This document shows positions 12,493 to 24,517 of a stretch of DNA of 56,446 nucleotides, one piece after another. The DNA comes from Hymenochaete sp. R1 (lineage: Eukaryota; Basidiomycota; Agaricomycetes; Hymenochaetales; Hymenochaetaceae), in assembly GCA_019400425.1 (NCBI GenBank), contig JAFREE010000159.1, positions 1-56,446 on the forward strand, in the 5' to 3' direction. Each line of letters begins with the position of its first letter. Position 1 is the first letter of the stretch. Made by a program: the position numbers and the translations under genes. The notes below the pieces were generated by a model, which was not told the DNA's origin, ran no database searches, and saw nothing but the letters and a program-made list of their open reading frames with translations.

Positions 12493-12640
12493 ATGACGCA
12501 GAGCCCAGAAAGACAAAGTGCTAGCGAAGAAATCTGCTATTGGTGCCAAGTTTGGTACTGGGTGCCCTCAGTCAGAAAACAGCGACCCAGAGAGCGAGTG
12601 AGACCTTCAATGTCTTCCATGCTACCTTCTAGCGCTCGGA

Positions 12641-12646
12641 TTTATA
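12641..12646 (-). promoter_or_regulatory. TATA-like box of the FAD oxidoreductase gene
   Basis: TATAAA on the minus strand lies about 150 bp upstream of the ATG at 12492. Confidence 0.35.
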
Positions 12647-12649
12647 CTT

Positions 12650-13809
12650 GTATATGGGTATAATTCTTGATTTTATCCGCAAACCGACCAACGGAACTTG
12701 GTGTCGGAAAAGGTGCTTCAAGATCTCGGATCCCAACCCTGAAAGTGAATCAAGATCAAGAAGCATACCTAATGAAGAAGGCAGATCATTGGTGTCAGTA
12801 TGTTACCTGTAGTAAGCGACCGCAAGGTAATCAGGATTTTACCTCAGTCAATAAAGTAGGCGTCAACTGTGTTGAAACCTTCAGGGTGCGTAAACATGCT
12901 CTGAATTTCGACGAAACTCAACCTTCGTCTTCTAAGTTCGAAGAATGTGGAGATTAAAAGCGCTCGCACTAGGCAAGGCGAAGTATACGTATTTGTCCAC
13001 GGCAGTAAACGGTAGAAATGATTAACACCAGGCCAAATCGCAAGATACCGGTGGCCCTGCTTCTTGCTCATGACGATTCAAAAACCACAAAGCAAACGAA
13101 GTTATGGAGAGGTCTTGATATTAATCGACAACGAAAGTCAGATCAAATCAAGCAGTCCCGCTTACTTTGTCGCCGGCAATGCTGAGAAGGCCTTTGGTTG
13201 AAAAAAATTTAACTACTTCCCACCTGGACAATTCACCATATATGCTCAACTCTAACGGCAATGTATGGGGATTTATTTCAAGCACTTGAAGGTAACCGCC
13301 ACAATTTGTTCAAATAGGAGACGTCGCCACCCCTGTTGTGGCTTACCCGCTAAGATCTAGATGTAGCGGTTAAATTTAGGAAGAAACACGCACTTCCTGG
13401 ATTATCCGCAGTGCAAAAGTTCTGATCGATAAACGACGCCGACTGGCGCATTTTTTTTACTGCGGTTCGGCGGAGAAAATGGAGTGAATGGGGAGAGGGG
13501 ATCGTTAGTCGCCTATCGGAGAAGAAGTGCACTAAAAGCACATGAAGAGCTATGAACAAAAAGAAGCAAACTTGCTAAGTATCGTGTTGTTGCGAAGCAC
13601 GGAAAAAACCTCCGTCGCTCTAACGGACAAGTTGTCTTGCAAACGAAAACATGAGGCGTTATTGATTGGAATTTGAACTAAGGGCACAAGCAATACTATG
13701 GACTATTCAGCGCGAGAACACCAAAGGAAGTAGGCGAAACGTACAGGGTACAGACGAATAAAAATGAACTACCGCAGGTACATCCGCTGCTGAACCTGGA
13801 CTCCCGATT
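12650..13809. other. intergenic stretch without recognisable gene
   Basis: Only short open frames without family features occur here on either strand. It holds the upstream region of the FAD oxidase and the 3' flank of FCF1. I see no repeats of note. Confidence 0.5.
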
Positions 13810-14603
13810 CTAACCTGGTGCACCCTGATCTGGTAGTCGTTCTATGGCGTACCTTCTCCGTACAATGTACATGAGAGGCACGCCCGGTACTTTGCGAATG
13901 CGTCTTCGAAGTTCCCTGTCGCAGGTGGCTACAATGTAACATCGGCTTGCGGTAATCCTCTGAACGATGCAGTCGTCCGCATAAGTTCCTCGATGCGAGC
14001 ATGTCAAGCGCTCAAACCGCGGATCGCGGGCAATCTTCAACGCGATACGATATCGTGGGCCTAGCTTTTCCAATTCTGCGATAACACAATCGGTCACGCA
14101 CGGAATGCCTATATCCATTCGTGAGGAATCCGGAAGAAGCTTTTAACGAGCATGTACGTACACTTGGCATACAGGCAGTCCATCATGCCACTGATGAGCT
14201 CGAGCTTGTTCTGAATACTGAAATTTATAAAGTTTGTGTCAATCAAGACGCGGTACGGCGGGGCGAGCGCGGTATTGTGTTGCAAGAAAAGAGCCGAGGC
14301 CACCTGAGGACTGTCGCGAGTGTGAAGAGCTGGATTGAAGAGGCGTTTGCTATTCACTTACACTCTCTGGACCGCCTTCTCCTTCTCCTTCTCCTCTTTC
14401 TTCTTTTGTTTAAGTTGGGTTTCCTTCCTATCTCCGACAATGAGGGATAGTGAAAGGAACTTATTGGAAGACATACAAGCGTGCATCACCTGGTTTCAGA
14501 AGCCTTTTGACCTGAGCAAATTTACGAGTCTTCTTGGCCTTACCCTACACATGAAGAGTCAACTTTAAGCTGCCATATACCCTTATGAGAATAAGCTAAC
14601 CAT
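13810..14603 (-). CDS. FCF1: rRNA-processing protein Fcf1 (PIN domain, SSU processome)
   Basis: Fcf1 is a nucleolar PIN-domain protein of the small-subunit processome, needed for early cleavages of pre-rRNA at A0, A1 and A2. The spliced product reads [20 protein letters not shown], a charged [15 protein letters not shown] stretch and [21 protein letters not shown] with the PIN aspartate. [32 protein letters not shown] and [15 protein letters not shown] (further PIN acidic residues) follow, ending [16 protein letters not shown]. Length is about 190-200 residues, as usual. There are five exons. The first contributes only the ATG (14601-14603), followed at once by an intron at 14545-14600. The CLYAK/CIPC junction closes an intron near 14117-14170. 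The frame is intact throughout. Confidence 0.95.
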
Positions 14604-16991
14604 TTTCAACACACGACCGGTGTTGTAGTGACTGGGGATATCTGACAAAGATGAGATGACAAGAGTTACTGCTGAAGGTGCGCAAACACTTTGTCGGGGT
14701 CGGCGTAGTTGTAATATCTTCACGTCGATCAGTCACGTTACTGACTACTAAATATGACGGCTCCGCTCTTTTCGGACTTCCGTTGCGCCCAAATAAGATT
14801 TGAACTACTCAGACTCGGCGACTCGAACGTATGTTCCGCGACAAAGAGTTGAGTAAGTCTTGAATCCATCACGAAACCTTGTTTAACTGGAACAGATTAT
14901 GGAAAGTCCGCTCATTCGAAGAGGCAGTTCGTCATGCTTGTTGAATTGGGTATGCGTCGTGGCTTACGTCTTTACGCGCTTAAAGAGAAAGAATATCTGC
15001 TTTTATAGGTGCGCATCTCAGCTAAACAACTGCTACATAACTTCATACCCGATTTCTAAGGAAAAACTTGTCTAAATCTCGCAAGAAGCCGATAGAAGAC
15101 TCATACCGAAGGAATACAGATGAAAAACGATTAATATTGGCTTCTCGGATAAAACTTGACCATCTACCAATCTTATTCAAGAAAAAAAAACATGGTACAG
15201 CAACGTTTCACCGAGCTGCTCTGTCTGATCTCGGAAAGGCTATGTGACTATGCTGGAAAGTAAGGCAGGTGCGCAGATTTTCACGATCACATTCAAAAAT
15301 GAGGCTCCTTGCCGCAAGTGTCGGTGACAATGCCAAACATGCTTCTGACGTTACAATGATAGATCGCACAGGCCGGGGCGTGGCAGACGAACACCAAACA
15401 ATCGGTAATACCTCTTGGAGTACTGGTGCGAGACATGTTGCGGCCGCCTCACTGGTACACATCATTGTGTCTGTATTCGCATCACAGCGTCCGCCAGGGT
15501 AGAGAAACGTTCCTGGGGTTGGGTCTCGAAGTCCTAAGAGCTGGCGGCGTTCCGCTTCGCTAGTCCCATAAGCACGGTGCGAGTATCCGCGTGTGTCCGT
15601 ACCAAATAACCTCTTTCTTCGCGTAAACGATACTACCAAAGCCGCAATGCGTTGACTTTGGACACATCATCTGTGAGAAGGCTTTCCAGGAGTAAACTTT
15701 AGTGATGGATCCATCCTGGGTTCTTTGGCTTCATTGCCACTGGAGTTCCATTGTACGTTCAGTTTCTTTTGAGTAGCAGCGTTATTTTCAGGAATGGATA
15801 AAGATGTTGAAAGTTGTAAATCATTCAAGAGGCATATTCGAGGGTGAAGCCACACCAAAAATCGGCTGCGAAGGGAAAATTGGATAACAAAGTTGTGGCA
15901 TAACGTTAAGAAAAATTGTTAGCAAGAACCGCAGAAGTAGTGGGAAGAGCCACGGCTTACGACGGGCTTTATTGGTGGATATACACTGAATGAATGGGAG
16001 TGATCTAAATATATCGTCTGAGGACGCCTGCTGCAAATGGACCGCCAACGAGCAGTAGGCAAGCAACGCCGCAAACCAAGCGTATGACCAATACACTTTT
16101 CGACAAAAACCGATAACTATTGGCGAGTCCGTCTATTTAACGGTTGAATAGGAGGAATACTGTATTTGGCGGCCGCACCACACAGTCGTAGTCGGAAGGG
16201 CGATGCTTGCCCTGCATCGCCTACGCCTGCAAAACTCATTTCTTCGAAGAGAACGGAGTCAGCGGCTCTGGAAATCGCTACCTGCATCTTGTTTAAAGGA
16301 TGTTAGCCAGTAATAAAGAGGAAATCGATTACGAACTGGTTTTGTTATCTTGAAGATTTCGAACGTCACTTGGGGTCGGGTCTCAGACTTCGGGTTTCCT
16401 GCTCTGACACCGGCGACCAATGCTCACGCCAAAATCATCCGGATACTATTCTGCACAACCCAGAGCGAAAATAGATCATCCGAGCTGATATAGCTGAGAA
16501 TTAGTGAGATAGAGAGATGTAGCCAATGGTCGATTGGTTGTAAAGTTTCGATGTGTGCCGCTGATGAAGGAAATCAGGCTGAGATGACTCTGGAAAGGCA
16601 CAGCACTGTCAAAAAAGACTGATGGAAGGCGAGAGAGGTTATGGAAACCTGAGGTATCTGAAACGGCAAATGAAACAGAAAGTCCAGCAAGGAAGAAAAA
16701 CGACCATCAAGGTCTGTCTGTATCGTCCAGCGAGTCATTATTATTGATGGTGGTGGCGGGTACTGATCAAAGTCCGTCCGTGACGGTGCCAGAGGGACCG
16801 CTAGAAAGCTGTGACAAGTAAAAACGAAGCTTAAAAAAGAAGAATTACCGCTTTCGGAAGCTGTCAGCGCGTACGTCGATCATTCGCGTCGTCGACCCGA
16901 TCATTACATGGTAAACTTACCGTCACGATTGCACAGGTTCACTCTCGTCTTTTCTTCCGGCCGCACACTACTTACTCACCCCGTATCCTGG
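14604..16991. other. long intergenic region upstream of phenylalanine ammonia-lyase
   Basis: About 2.4 kb between the FCF1 start and the PAL core promoter holds no gene I can support. Open frames near 15208-15639 and 15821-16096 (minus) lack ATG starts. This may be an extended upstream control region of PAL or the remains of a lost gene. No transposon ends were seen. Confidence 0.45.
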
Positions 16992-17000
16992 ATATATAAA
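16992..17000 (+). promoter_or_regulatory. TATA box of the PAL gene with downstream pyrimidine-rich leader
   Basis: ATATATAAA lies about 125 bp before the PAL ATG at 17126. The stretch between is rich in C and T, as is common in well-expressed fungal genes. Confidence 0.6.
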
Positions 17001-17125
17001 CCTTTGCAGAAAATGATACATCCCCTCGTCTCTCATCCCAACCCGCCCCCCATTTCTTTTGGGCTATATTCTCAATTTCTCCGGCTTCAGACTTGACTTT
17101 GCATAGTTACACGCTCGAGTACACC

Positions 17126-19814
17126 ATGGGCATCAACTCTGACGCGCGCACCGAACGCTCAGCCTCTTCGACCATTACCTTCACCGCCCCCGTCCTCCCC
17201 GTGTTCAAGCATGAAGAGATATCCGCAATTCCCCTTCGTGTTCCGGCTCCGGCACCAAAGGTCGACGAGTCTCTTCTTGCCCAGGCTGCTTGCCTTCGCG
17301 ACTTTGTCTCATCTCACCACGAGTTCGAATCTTACAAGTGTGCCCCTTGCTCTCTTTGATCCGATCCTGGAATTCTTATCTTTGTACTTCAGGAATGGTG
17401 CCCCAATCACTATCGACGGTGAAAGCCTATCTATTCCAGCTGTGGCTGCTGTAGCGCGCCATCCCGAGCTCGTCTCGGCAGCCATTGACGAAGCCTTGGC
17501 GGCTCTCTCCAAGGACGATGCCCGCATTGAGAAGCTGGCTGCGTCTCGTAGGATAATTGACGAAAAGCTCGCGCAAAATAAAAGTATCTACGGCGTCAGC
17601 ACTGGGTTCGGTGGGAGCGGTTAGTAGTTTCGCTGCTCTTCTTCATTGTATTCTCTGATTTGATAAATAAACAGCTGATACTCGAACGGCACAACATGAT
17701 GCTCTTGGTCTCGCTCTGTTGCAACATCAACACTCTGGCATACTTCCCACATCACTGGAAAGTATCGCCGATGGGACGATATCCTCGAACAAGACGGGAA
17801 ATGGTCTTCCTTTGGGAGCGCCTCTGTCTACTCTATCAATGCCAGCCGCATGGACACGCGCTGCGCTTGTTGTTCGCCTCAACTCACTCCTGAGAGGGCA
17901 CTCAGCTGCATCGCTTCCACTTCTTAATGCCATGGGTTCGCTTCTCTCCAAACAAATTACCCCGATTGTCCCTCTTCGTGGTACAATCAGCGCTAGCGGT
18001 GATCTTAGCCCCTTGAGTTATATCGCTGGGGCCCTCATTGGAGAGCGTGGTATTTATTGCTATGCTCCTGGTGAATCCAAGGTTGATAACAACCTGGGGA
18101 TGGCGGGTGGTAATACTCGGATCCTCCGCGCTCCCGATGCACTCAAGGCTGCCGGTCTCGAACCGGTTGTACTCCGCCCCAAAGAGCAGCTCGCCATTCT
18201 GAATGGGACTGCGTTCAGTTGTGGTGCAGCTGCGCTTTGTGTTGTACGTGCGCTTCGATTTTTTTCAAAAAAAATCATAATGTACTCACTTATAAAAAGG
18301 AGGAAGCCAGGCAGATCATGCTTCTTGGAACCGTGTGCACGGCTATGGGCACAGAAGCCATGCGTGGTTCCGCCGATTCGTTTCACGAGTTTATTCAGCG
18401 CATCCGGCCTCACCCAGGACAGGTTAGTCGGAAAACCTTTTACCTTATACTGTATTAACTCAAAATTTCGCACAGGTCGAAACTGGTGCGCTCTTGACTC
18501 ATCTACTCAACACCTCGAAACTTGCGACACGTCACTCGAGCCCAAATAAGCATTCTGTTGCGGATAGTACCAGCGTTGCCAACAGTGGGAAGGATGCTGA
18601 GGAAACCATTGATGCTGATGCTGGGGTTTTGAGGCAGGATCGCTATCCCTTGCGCACCGCTCCGCAGTACCTGGGGCCTCAACTTGAAACCATCCAGAAG
18701 TCCGCGGAGACCATTGCCATTGAATGCAATTCTAGTATGTCATTGATCAATTACAAAAATGTTAAAACCCTTTATTAACGGCATTTTATTTATAGCTACT
18801 GACAACCCCTTAATTGACCCTGACACTGGCGTTGTTCATCATGGGGGTAACTTCCAAGCAATGGCCGTCACTACCGCTCTTGAACCAATGAGGCTCGCTC
18901 TTTTCCACGTGGGAAAAATTCTGTTTGCTCAGAGTACTGAACTCCAGAACCCGACAATGAACAATGGTTTGGGTGGGAACCTTGCCGCGACCGACCCATC
19001 CCTCAACTTCTTTGGAAAGGGGATCGACATTGCGATGGCTGCATATGTGGGCGAGCTTGCGTATCTCGCTACACCCGTGTCGACTGGTGTTCAAAGCGCG
19101 GAGATGCACAATCAGGCTGTCAATTCCCTTGCCTTTGTCAATGCCCGATACACAATTCAGGCCGTCGACGTCGTTCAACTTATCATTGCAAGCTATCTCC
19201 TTCTTCTCTGCCAGGCTGTCGACCTTCGCGCTCTTCAGTCCAACCTCGAGAAAGACCTCCGCATTAGAGTAGCAGAGCTTGTGGCGGAACATTTTGGTGG
19301 TTCTATGCAATCATCGCCCATCGCGGATGCCGTCTGGGGCGCATATGATACCTCCGCAAATATGGACGCCAGGCCGCGTGCGGAGAAGGCTGCTCGCGCA
19401 AGTACTCAGCCCATCGTTGACGCACTCCTTGCTTCCTCCCCTGAGTTGCTGTCCCATCTCCCCGCCTTCCAGACCGCACTGGCGGCCGCAGTGTTCAACT
19501 CGAACCACAACCTTGTTCAGGCATACTTATCCGATTCGCTTGTCCCTGGTGCACCGGGCTACTTGCCTGCCTCCGGTTTCCTCGGCCACACACGTGCGGT
19601 GTACGAGTATATCCGCAAGGATCTTCGCGTTGGCATGCACGGTCGCGAGAATTACACTTTGTTTGATGGTGGGCTGTCCCATGGCGCATGGGAAGACGTC
19701 AGGCCCTCTGAGGCTCGCGGCCGCACCATTGGTGGGGATATCAGCGTTATCTACGAAGCGATTCGTGATGGGCGCATGAAGGATGTTTTGGTAGGCATGT
19801 TTGAGACCGCTTAG
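17126..19814 (+). CDS. PAL: phenylalanine ammonia-lyase
   Basis: PAL removes ammonia from L-phenylalanine to give trans-cinnamate; some fungal forms also accept tyrosine. The spliced product has the active-site loop Tyr in SIYGVSTGFGGSADTRT and the MIO prosthetic-group triad Ala-Ser-Gly in GTISASGDLSPLSYIAG. NGTAFSCGAAALC, TTDNPLIDPDTGVVHHGGNF and PTMNNGLGGNLAATDPSLN follow. It ends in the C-terminal shielding region with LFDGGLSHGAWEDVRP. Length is about 720 residues, usual for fungi and longer than bacterial histidine ammonia-lyase; the extra C-terminal domain and Phe-type loop favour PAL over HAL. There are five introns (near 17338-17390, 17621-17671, 18244-18300, 18423-18475 and 18735-18795), all GT-AG. 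The ATG at 17126 sits in a good context (ACACCATGG). Confidence 0.96.
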
Positions 19815-22647
19815 AGGATGCATATGTTTAGCGGCTGCTGGAATTTCTTTTACCCTTAGAGTGTGTGCATTCCTTCCATAGCATACCATTTTTATCCATT
19901 TCTTTTGTATCGGTCGGACTGGAAGTTGCCTAATCCCGTATATAACATGTATTATACACAAAATCATGTCTCGAGATATGTAAACCAAACTCTTCTGTTT
20001 TGTCTTATTTTGTTTGTCCATAGAGATGTAGGGACAATCTGTAATAGCACTTTGTTCGAAACATGTCTGTTTGCCCTAATGATAATGTTCTTACACGTCA
20101 ACTCTCATGACGCAAGAACAGTATTAGGATAACCTGCGAGATGATTTTTGTATGACAACTCGTATGAAAAGCCTTCGCGCTCCCGGATCACGCTACTGCA
20201 TGATCCCCTTCGCCCTCATCATCCTAGTCTTCATCAATCCGAAAAGTGCTTTGTTCGATCATATGAGAAATCATCTTGTTAACCCCTTCGCAAGTACACA
20301 TTCCCCACCGCATGCAGCCGCAAAGGTCAATGAACATTGTAATTACTTATAGCAATTATGGCGACGCTCGGGCGGAACTACTTCGCGCACATAGTCACGA
20401 GCATGCTTGGCGAATCAAAGGAGAACAAGGATCCAAGGCAGCCACTGTACCCACATGCACCTAGTTGAGGGGTTCTACGACAGGAACGGCCACATGCTCT
20501 TCAAGTCATCTGCGGGAGGACGTGTTGCAAATCTGGAGAATCCCGAGAGCCTAGAGTTTTCCTAAAAAGGAATTTAGAGTGGAAGTGCTAAATTTGGAGT
20601 TCAGATCGACATCTATTTTTGAGATTCGACCGAGAGTCGACGTTCGAACTACACCGACTTGACCGAGCCTGCAATGACAACGTCGAGAAATTAGCTGGGC
20701 GTCTTAGCCTATCTTTCACCAGTGTTGCTGGTACAGGTACAGTAGGTCGGATAAGAGAAGGAATACAAGGCGACCCAAAAGCTGAAGATCGATACACCAA
20801 TACACATGTTTTTGGGAGCGTTAAACTCACATCAATCAGCTCGCACGAAACTCTGAGCATAAGCAAGCCACACCGATCCGTAAAATTACAGAACTTCGGA
20901 CCGTTTAGAGAGTCAGAATCGAAAGGCTACAAGTGGCGGAGATTGCACCGATGCTTTGCAACACAACTCAGGATTAACAATTGTCGGAGGAAAGAGCATT
21001 TTAACGAGTCCTGGCGCCTACAAAAGCGTTATCAAAATGTTTGTACTTGAATCAAGCTTACTTACCCACCTTCATTTTGATCTAGAAGTTTGGTCCGTGA
21101 CCGGTGCCCCGCCAATGGGCCGCTATACACTATTCTCGCATTTCAAGGTAAGCCACGAAACCTTTCCTTTTCCATCCTCGAATTTGTCCACTATTCGATG
21201 ATCCTCAATTTCTTGAGATAAACGACAACGAATTGAGACCCAAGAAAGACATGTGGATGACGAGCTGGGATTCTTTGTAGAGATTCCCTGGCGGTATTGC
21301 CCAGTCTTCATTATCGCCACCCATCCAGCATCGGAAAGCTGCGTGATAAACCGCTCATCTTTGTCCCAGTTGATTGTTGAACAACGAATGATCTCACTCG
21401 CTTTTCCTGGGACACTGTGCCACGAGCAGCAGGGGCTCACACGTACTTCAAGTGCACGAAAAAAATGAACACGTCGAGAGATCCTGAATTATGGATGCGG
21501 ATGTACCGGAGCGCAACGCGCGAGCACGAGCCAAGTCGCTTGGAAATTGTGGAGAGCTGGCGTGGGCAGCGAGGTCTGGGCGTGAGCTTGTAAGGGCGAC
21601 GATGTGGCGGTGGGTGTGGGTGTGGGTGTGCATCCTAAAGGGTTGAGGCACTAAGGGGTGCGGTGGCGGATGAGTCGGAGGATAGTAATCGGCACAGAAC
21701 GACGGGGATTCCGATGGATGGGAGCGTACCAATAAATCCATACTCGAATTATTTCCCATACCTATCCGCCAGTTTGAAAGGTAGAAGTTTAGGAGCGACT
21801 TTTCGTAAACGAGATGCTCTACAGCAAGAATCGGCCACTCATATCGAGATTAGTAATTTAGCGTCCTCCCCTCGACATTAAAGATTTGTTGGCACTTCTT
21901 TTTTTATTTATTTTACTTCACTGTGACTTTGGCTTGCGCCCGAATGTACGAGGAAAAATAAATCATGGATCCAACTCGAATAACCGATACTTTCGACTCA
22001 CCTTGCATTCATACTGGGGCAATCGCCCCGAATGTATTTTTAGAGGTTGAAAGGAAGACTGTCGACCCGGAAGAACCGTTTTGCATGGTGTTCTCCTTCG
22101 CAATACGTCGAGCGGACAAATTGGACGTCGGATGCAAAACGAAGCACCCTTATCTTGCTTCAGAACGTTGTGTGAGATCGCAGGACGTGCCAGATTGGCT
22201 GTGCTTCAACACTATAACCGGGCTCGGAGGTTTTGGGTGCAGCAAGTCCACCTCTCAATGAATTTCTCAGTCACATATTGTTCGAAGATAAAATGCACAG
22301 TAAACGAAACAGTAATAATCAATGCGCCCTTGAAATTCGCGCGAGGACTTTAGCAGGTCCGGTAGAGAGGGGGGGGGAATCGAAAAAAAAAACGAGAAAG
22401 AAAAGAGTGTAAACGCGCAAAACAAGAAATTGACCTTGTTGCAGATTTGCATCCGGATGCCAAACTTGCCGGGTTTGTTCAGGTTAGTTCAAATGAGGTG
22501 CAGAAATCGCTTGGGATGTCTCAATTAATCGAAGCTCTCACCTCACCTCCACAACGGACACGCTAGCATGTCACACCCAACACATATCCGAATGAAGATG
22601 ACAAGGTTATCCGATCTTTAGTAAATTCCAAGGACAAGTAGGTTCTT
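19815..22647. other. gene-poor region downstream of PAL
   Basis: I find no recognisable gene in about 2.8 kb. Short open frames near 20619-21201 (+) and 21123-21440 (-) show no family motif and no convincing exon chain. A small G-rich repeat sits at 21611-21630 and an A- and G-rich patch near 22365-22405. Confidence 0.45.
21611..21630 (+). repeat. (TGGGTG)3 G-rich simple repeat
   Basis: Three copies of TGGGTG and a partial copy, preceded by GCGG. The three GGG runs plus a GG run could allow a weak G-quadruplex. It is inside a gene-poor stretch. Confidence 0.6.
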
Positions 22648-23214
22648 ATGACATCAAAGGCTGCACAAAGACGAAAGATCCGTGCTCTTACATGCATGAC
22701 GTGCATGACCCGCTTGCATTGGCCTTACTCCGCGGGCGGATCTAAGAGAAGTCACGAATGCAACGCACACCCAATATGTAAGGTACTCAAGTGTGACAAA
22801 AAATACTGGAAATGCTCGCACCTTCCTTCATTGGCTTGTTCCCCCAAACACCGTGCCATAAATCGAAATGAGACAAATGAGACGTGTGACAGCTCTAAAA
22901 GGAACGTTTTTTGTTCTTTTGGAAAGATAGATTCACAAAGTGAACGGAGGCGACTTTTTCGATTTTTTGGTTCGAATGAGGCTACCGTCAAAACGGCTCT
23001 GATCGAAAACCACTGGCTCCTTTCATTACATTCGAAGGCTGGGCGGAAGACGAGTGTTAATATCATTGCAGACACCGGCAAAATCTTCAGATATCTGTTC
23101 CTCCTCATGATGCTTGAGTTTGATAGGTCGGCATATCGGATTTCCACCGTGATTGCTTATCTGTTATCTAGAGATAAGCACACACCCAAACAAATGAAAC
23201 GCGGAAGGCAATGA
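22648..23214 (+). CDS. uncharacterised open reading frame, 188 residues
   Basis: An uninterrupted frame from a true ATG encodes a basic protein with ten or more cysteines in its first 95 residues, including a CMTCMTR start region. The cysteine spacing does not match a zinc finger I know. The C-terminal part has one hydrophobic patch (YLFLLMMLEF). I recognise no family. It may be a chance frame: the opposite strand is open over most of the same stretch and no promoter was found. Confidence 0.2.
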   Translation: MTSKAAQRRKIRALTCMTCMTRLHWPYSAGGSKRSHECNAHPICKVLKCDKKYWKCSHLPSLACSPKHRAINRNETNETCDSSKRNVFCSFGKIDSQSERRRLFRFFGSNEATVKTALIENHWLLSLHSKAGRKTSVNIIADTGKIFRYLFLLMMLEFDRSAYRISTVIAYLLSRDKHTPKQMKRGRQ

Positions 23215-23354
23215 ACACAACACTCACAGGGAAGCCACGATTAGGCCCTAACTCAGACCAACATTTGTGGTTGATGGAAGCATTCCAGAGCCGCGATTTC
23301 TGCTCGAGTATGGTAGATTAAACGACTTCGATGTTAACGCTATTCCTAAATAGA

Positions 23355-24290
23355 TTACGTTAGAATCTCGTCGATAGATTTGCTTGGCTCGAAAAGCGCA
23401 CCAAAATGAACCTTGTAAAGTAAGGAACCAAACGTTTCGGATGAATCATCCTCTACACACACATTACAGTCAGATCGATCTTCGATAAACTGTAGGCCAG
23501 TCCTTTCATCACCACGGGCTCGTTTCTGGCAGTAAAAAGGGTACAACCGATCTATGAAGTCCTCGATCTGCCTCTCGGTATTTGTAAATGTTTGGCCAGG
23601 TTTGAGACGCTTTAAATGGACGAGGACCTTCAACTTCGACACCTGTGCCCTGGACAGAAACAATGAACATTCATCCAGTGGTTGCCTATTAGATACAGTT
23701 GACCAGAGCCGGGAGTTACCCAATGCGACGCTACGTATACGACGTGACGTTTGAGAGATCGCCTTGGCGAATTTCATCCCATCCTCGTCGGGGGAATAGG
23801 CAAAATTGAGTATCATAAGGATAAGTTCACTGGGTAGCTTTTCGAGATACGACATCCGTGCCGTCAGCGAGGTACGTCCATCGACGGCATCAAGGTCTCG
23901 GAAGACGACGGAAAGCTTCGAGATGTGAAATGATGAGCGTAGTTGTATCCCTGCATCACCGAAGCCGTTCGATGAAATCTTCATCTCAAGACGTGCAGGG
24001 TGCACCAGAAATGCTCCAATAGGAAGTCGAGCTCTGGTGCCCTTAGAAAATTTCCGTTGAGATGTGGTTGATCGATTGGTATCCAACTACGATGTGTAGA
24101 CGGGTGTCAACGCATGTACGGATGAACTGTACCTTCCAGCTAAGAGGATAGAATACTTACCTCGGAATCCCGACTCGGAGATAGGTTGGATTTGATTATA
24201 AGATTCAGATAGTGCTTCAATGCTGGGTGTCCTCCGTCATGATTTACTTTCAAGAGTTCGAGGCACTGGGACAGCCGGAATCTGATGATA
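23355..24290 (-). CDS. F-box domain protein, possibly truncated or a fused remnant
   Basis: An F-box (LEKLPSELILMILNFAYSP ... FAKAISQTSRRIRSVALGNS ... LWSTVS) is followed by about 130 residues. Agaricomycetes carry large families of such F-box/LRR proteins, thought to select substrates for SCF ubiquitin ligases. The ATG at 23855 (MSYLEKLPSEL) gives a typical N-terminal F-box, but the protein then stops after about 165 residues, short for the family. Upstream, the same frame stays open through LDAVDGRTSLTAR to a splice acceptor at 24086. It can be joined by an intron (about 24087-24163) to an exon reaching 24290 whose text resembles the end of another F-box/LRR protein. So the locus may be a short gene starting at 23855, or the scar of a fusion between two copies. 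Confidence 0.55.
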
Positions 24291-24517
24291 CTACGGGAGA
24301 AAGGTTAAGGACGGTGCGGTGCGCACCAGACGCACCCCAAAATGAAGTTCAGCTATTTTAAGCGCGGATGGCACGTGATTTATTAAGCGCTGGTATGCCT
24401 GGAGAGTCGAAAGACCTTTCTAATTCTCTATTCAACTTAGAAAGCTGCAGAAGTACCACACTTAATACAATTTAAAGCAAGAAAACTGACATAAATATAT
24501 AGAAAAATACTCTTGAA

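Noticed and set aside
15208..16096. Possible small secreted cysteine-containing protein on the minus strand (signal-like VYWSYAWFAALLAYCSLAV plus a downstream Cys-rich frame)
   Set aside because: The hydrophobic frame starts with GTG and the second with TTG; an in-frame stop lies upstream with no ATG between. Joining them needs arbitrary introns.
10598..19814. A metabolic gene cluster joining the FAD oxidase and PAL
   Set aside because: FCF1, a housekeeping ribosome-assembly gene, lies between them. No transporter, regulator or further tailoring enzyme is nearby.
20619..21440. Overlapping frames on both strands that might form a small spliced gene
   Set aside because: No exon chain with consistent phases or family motif could be built on either strand.
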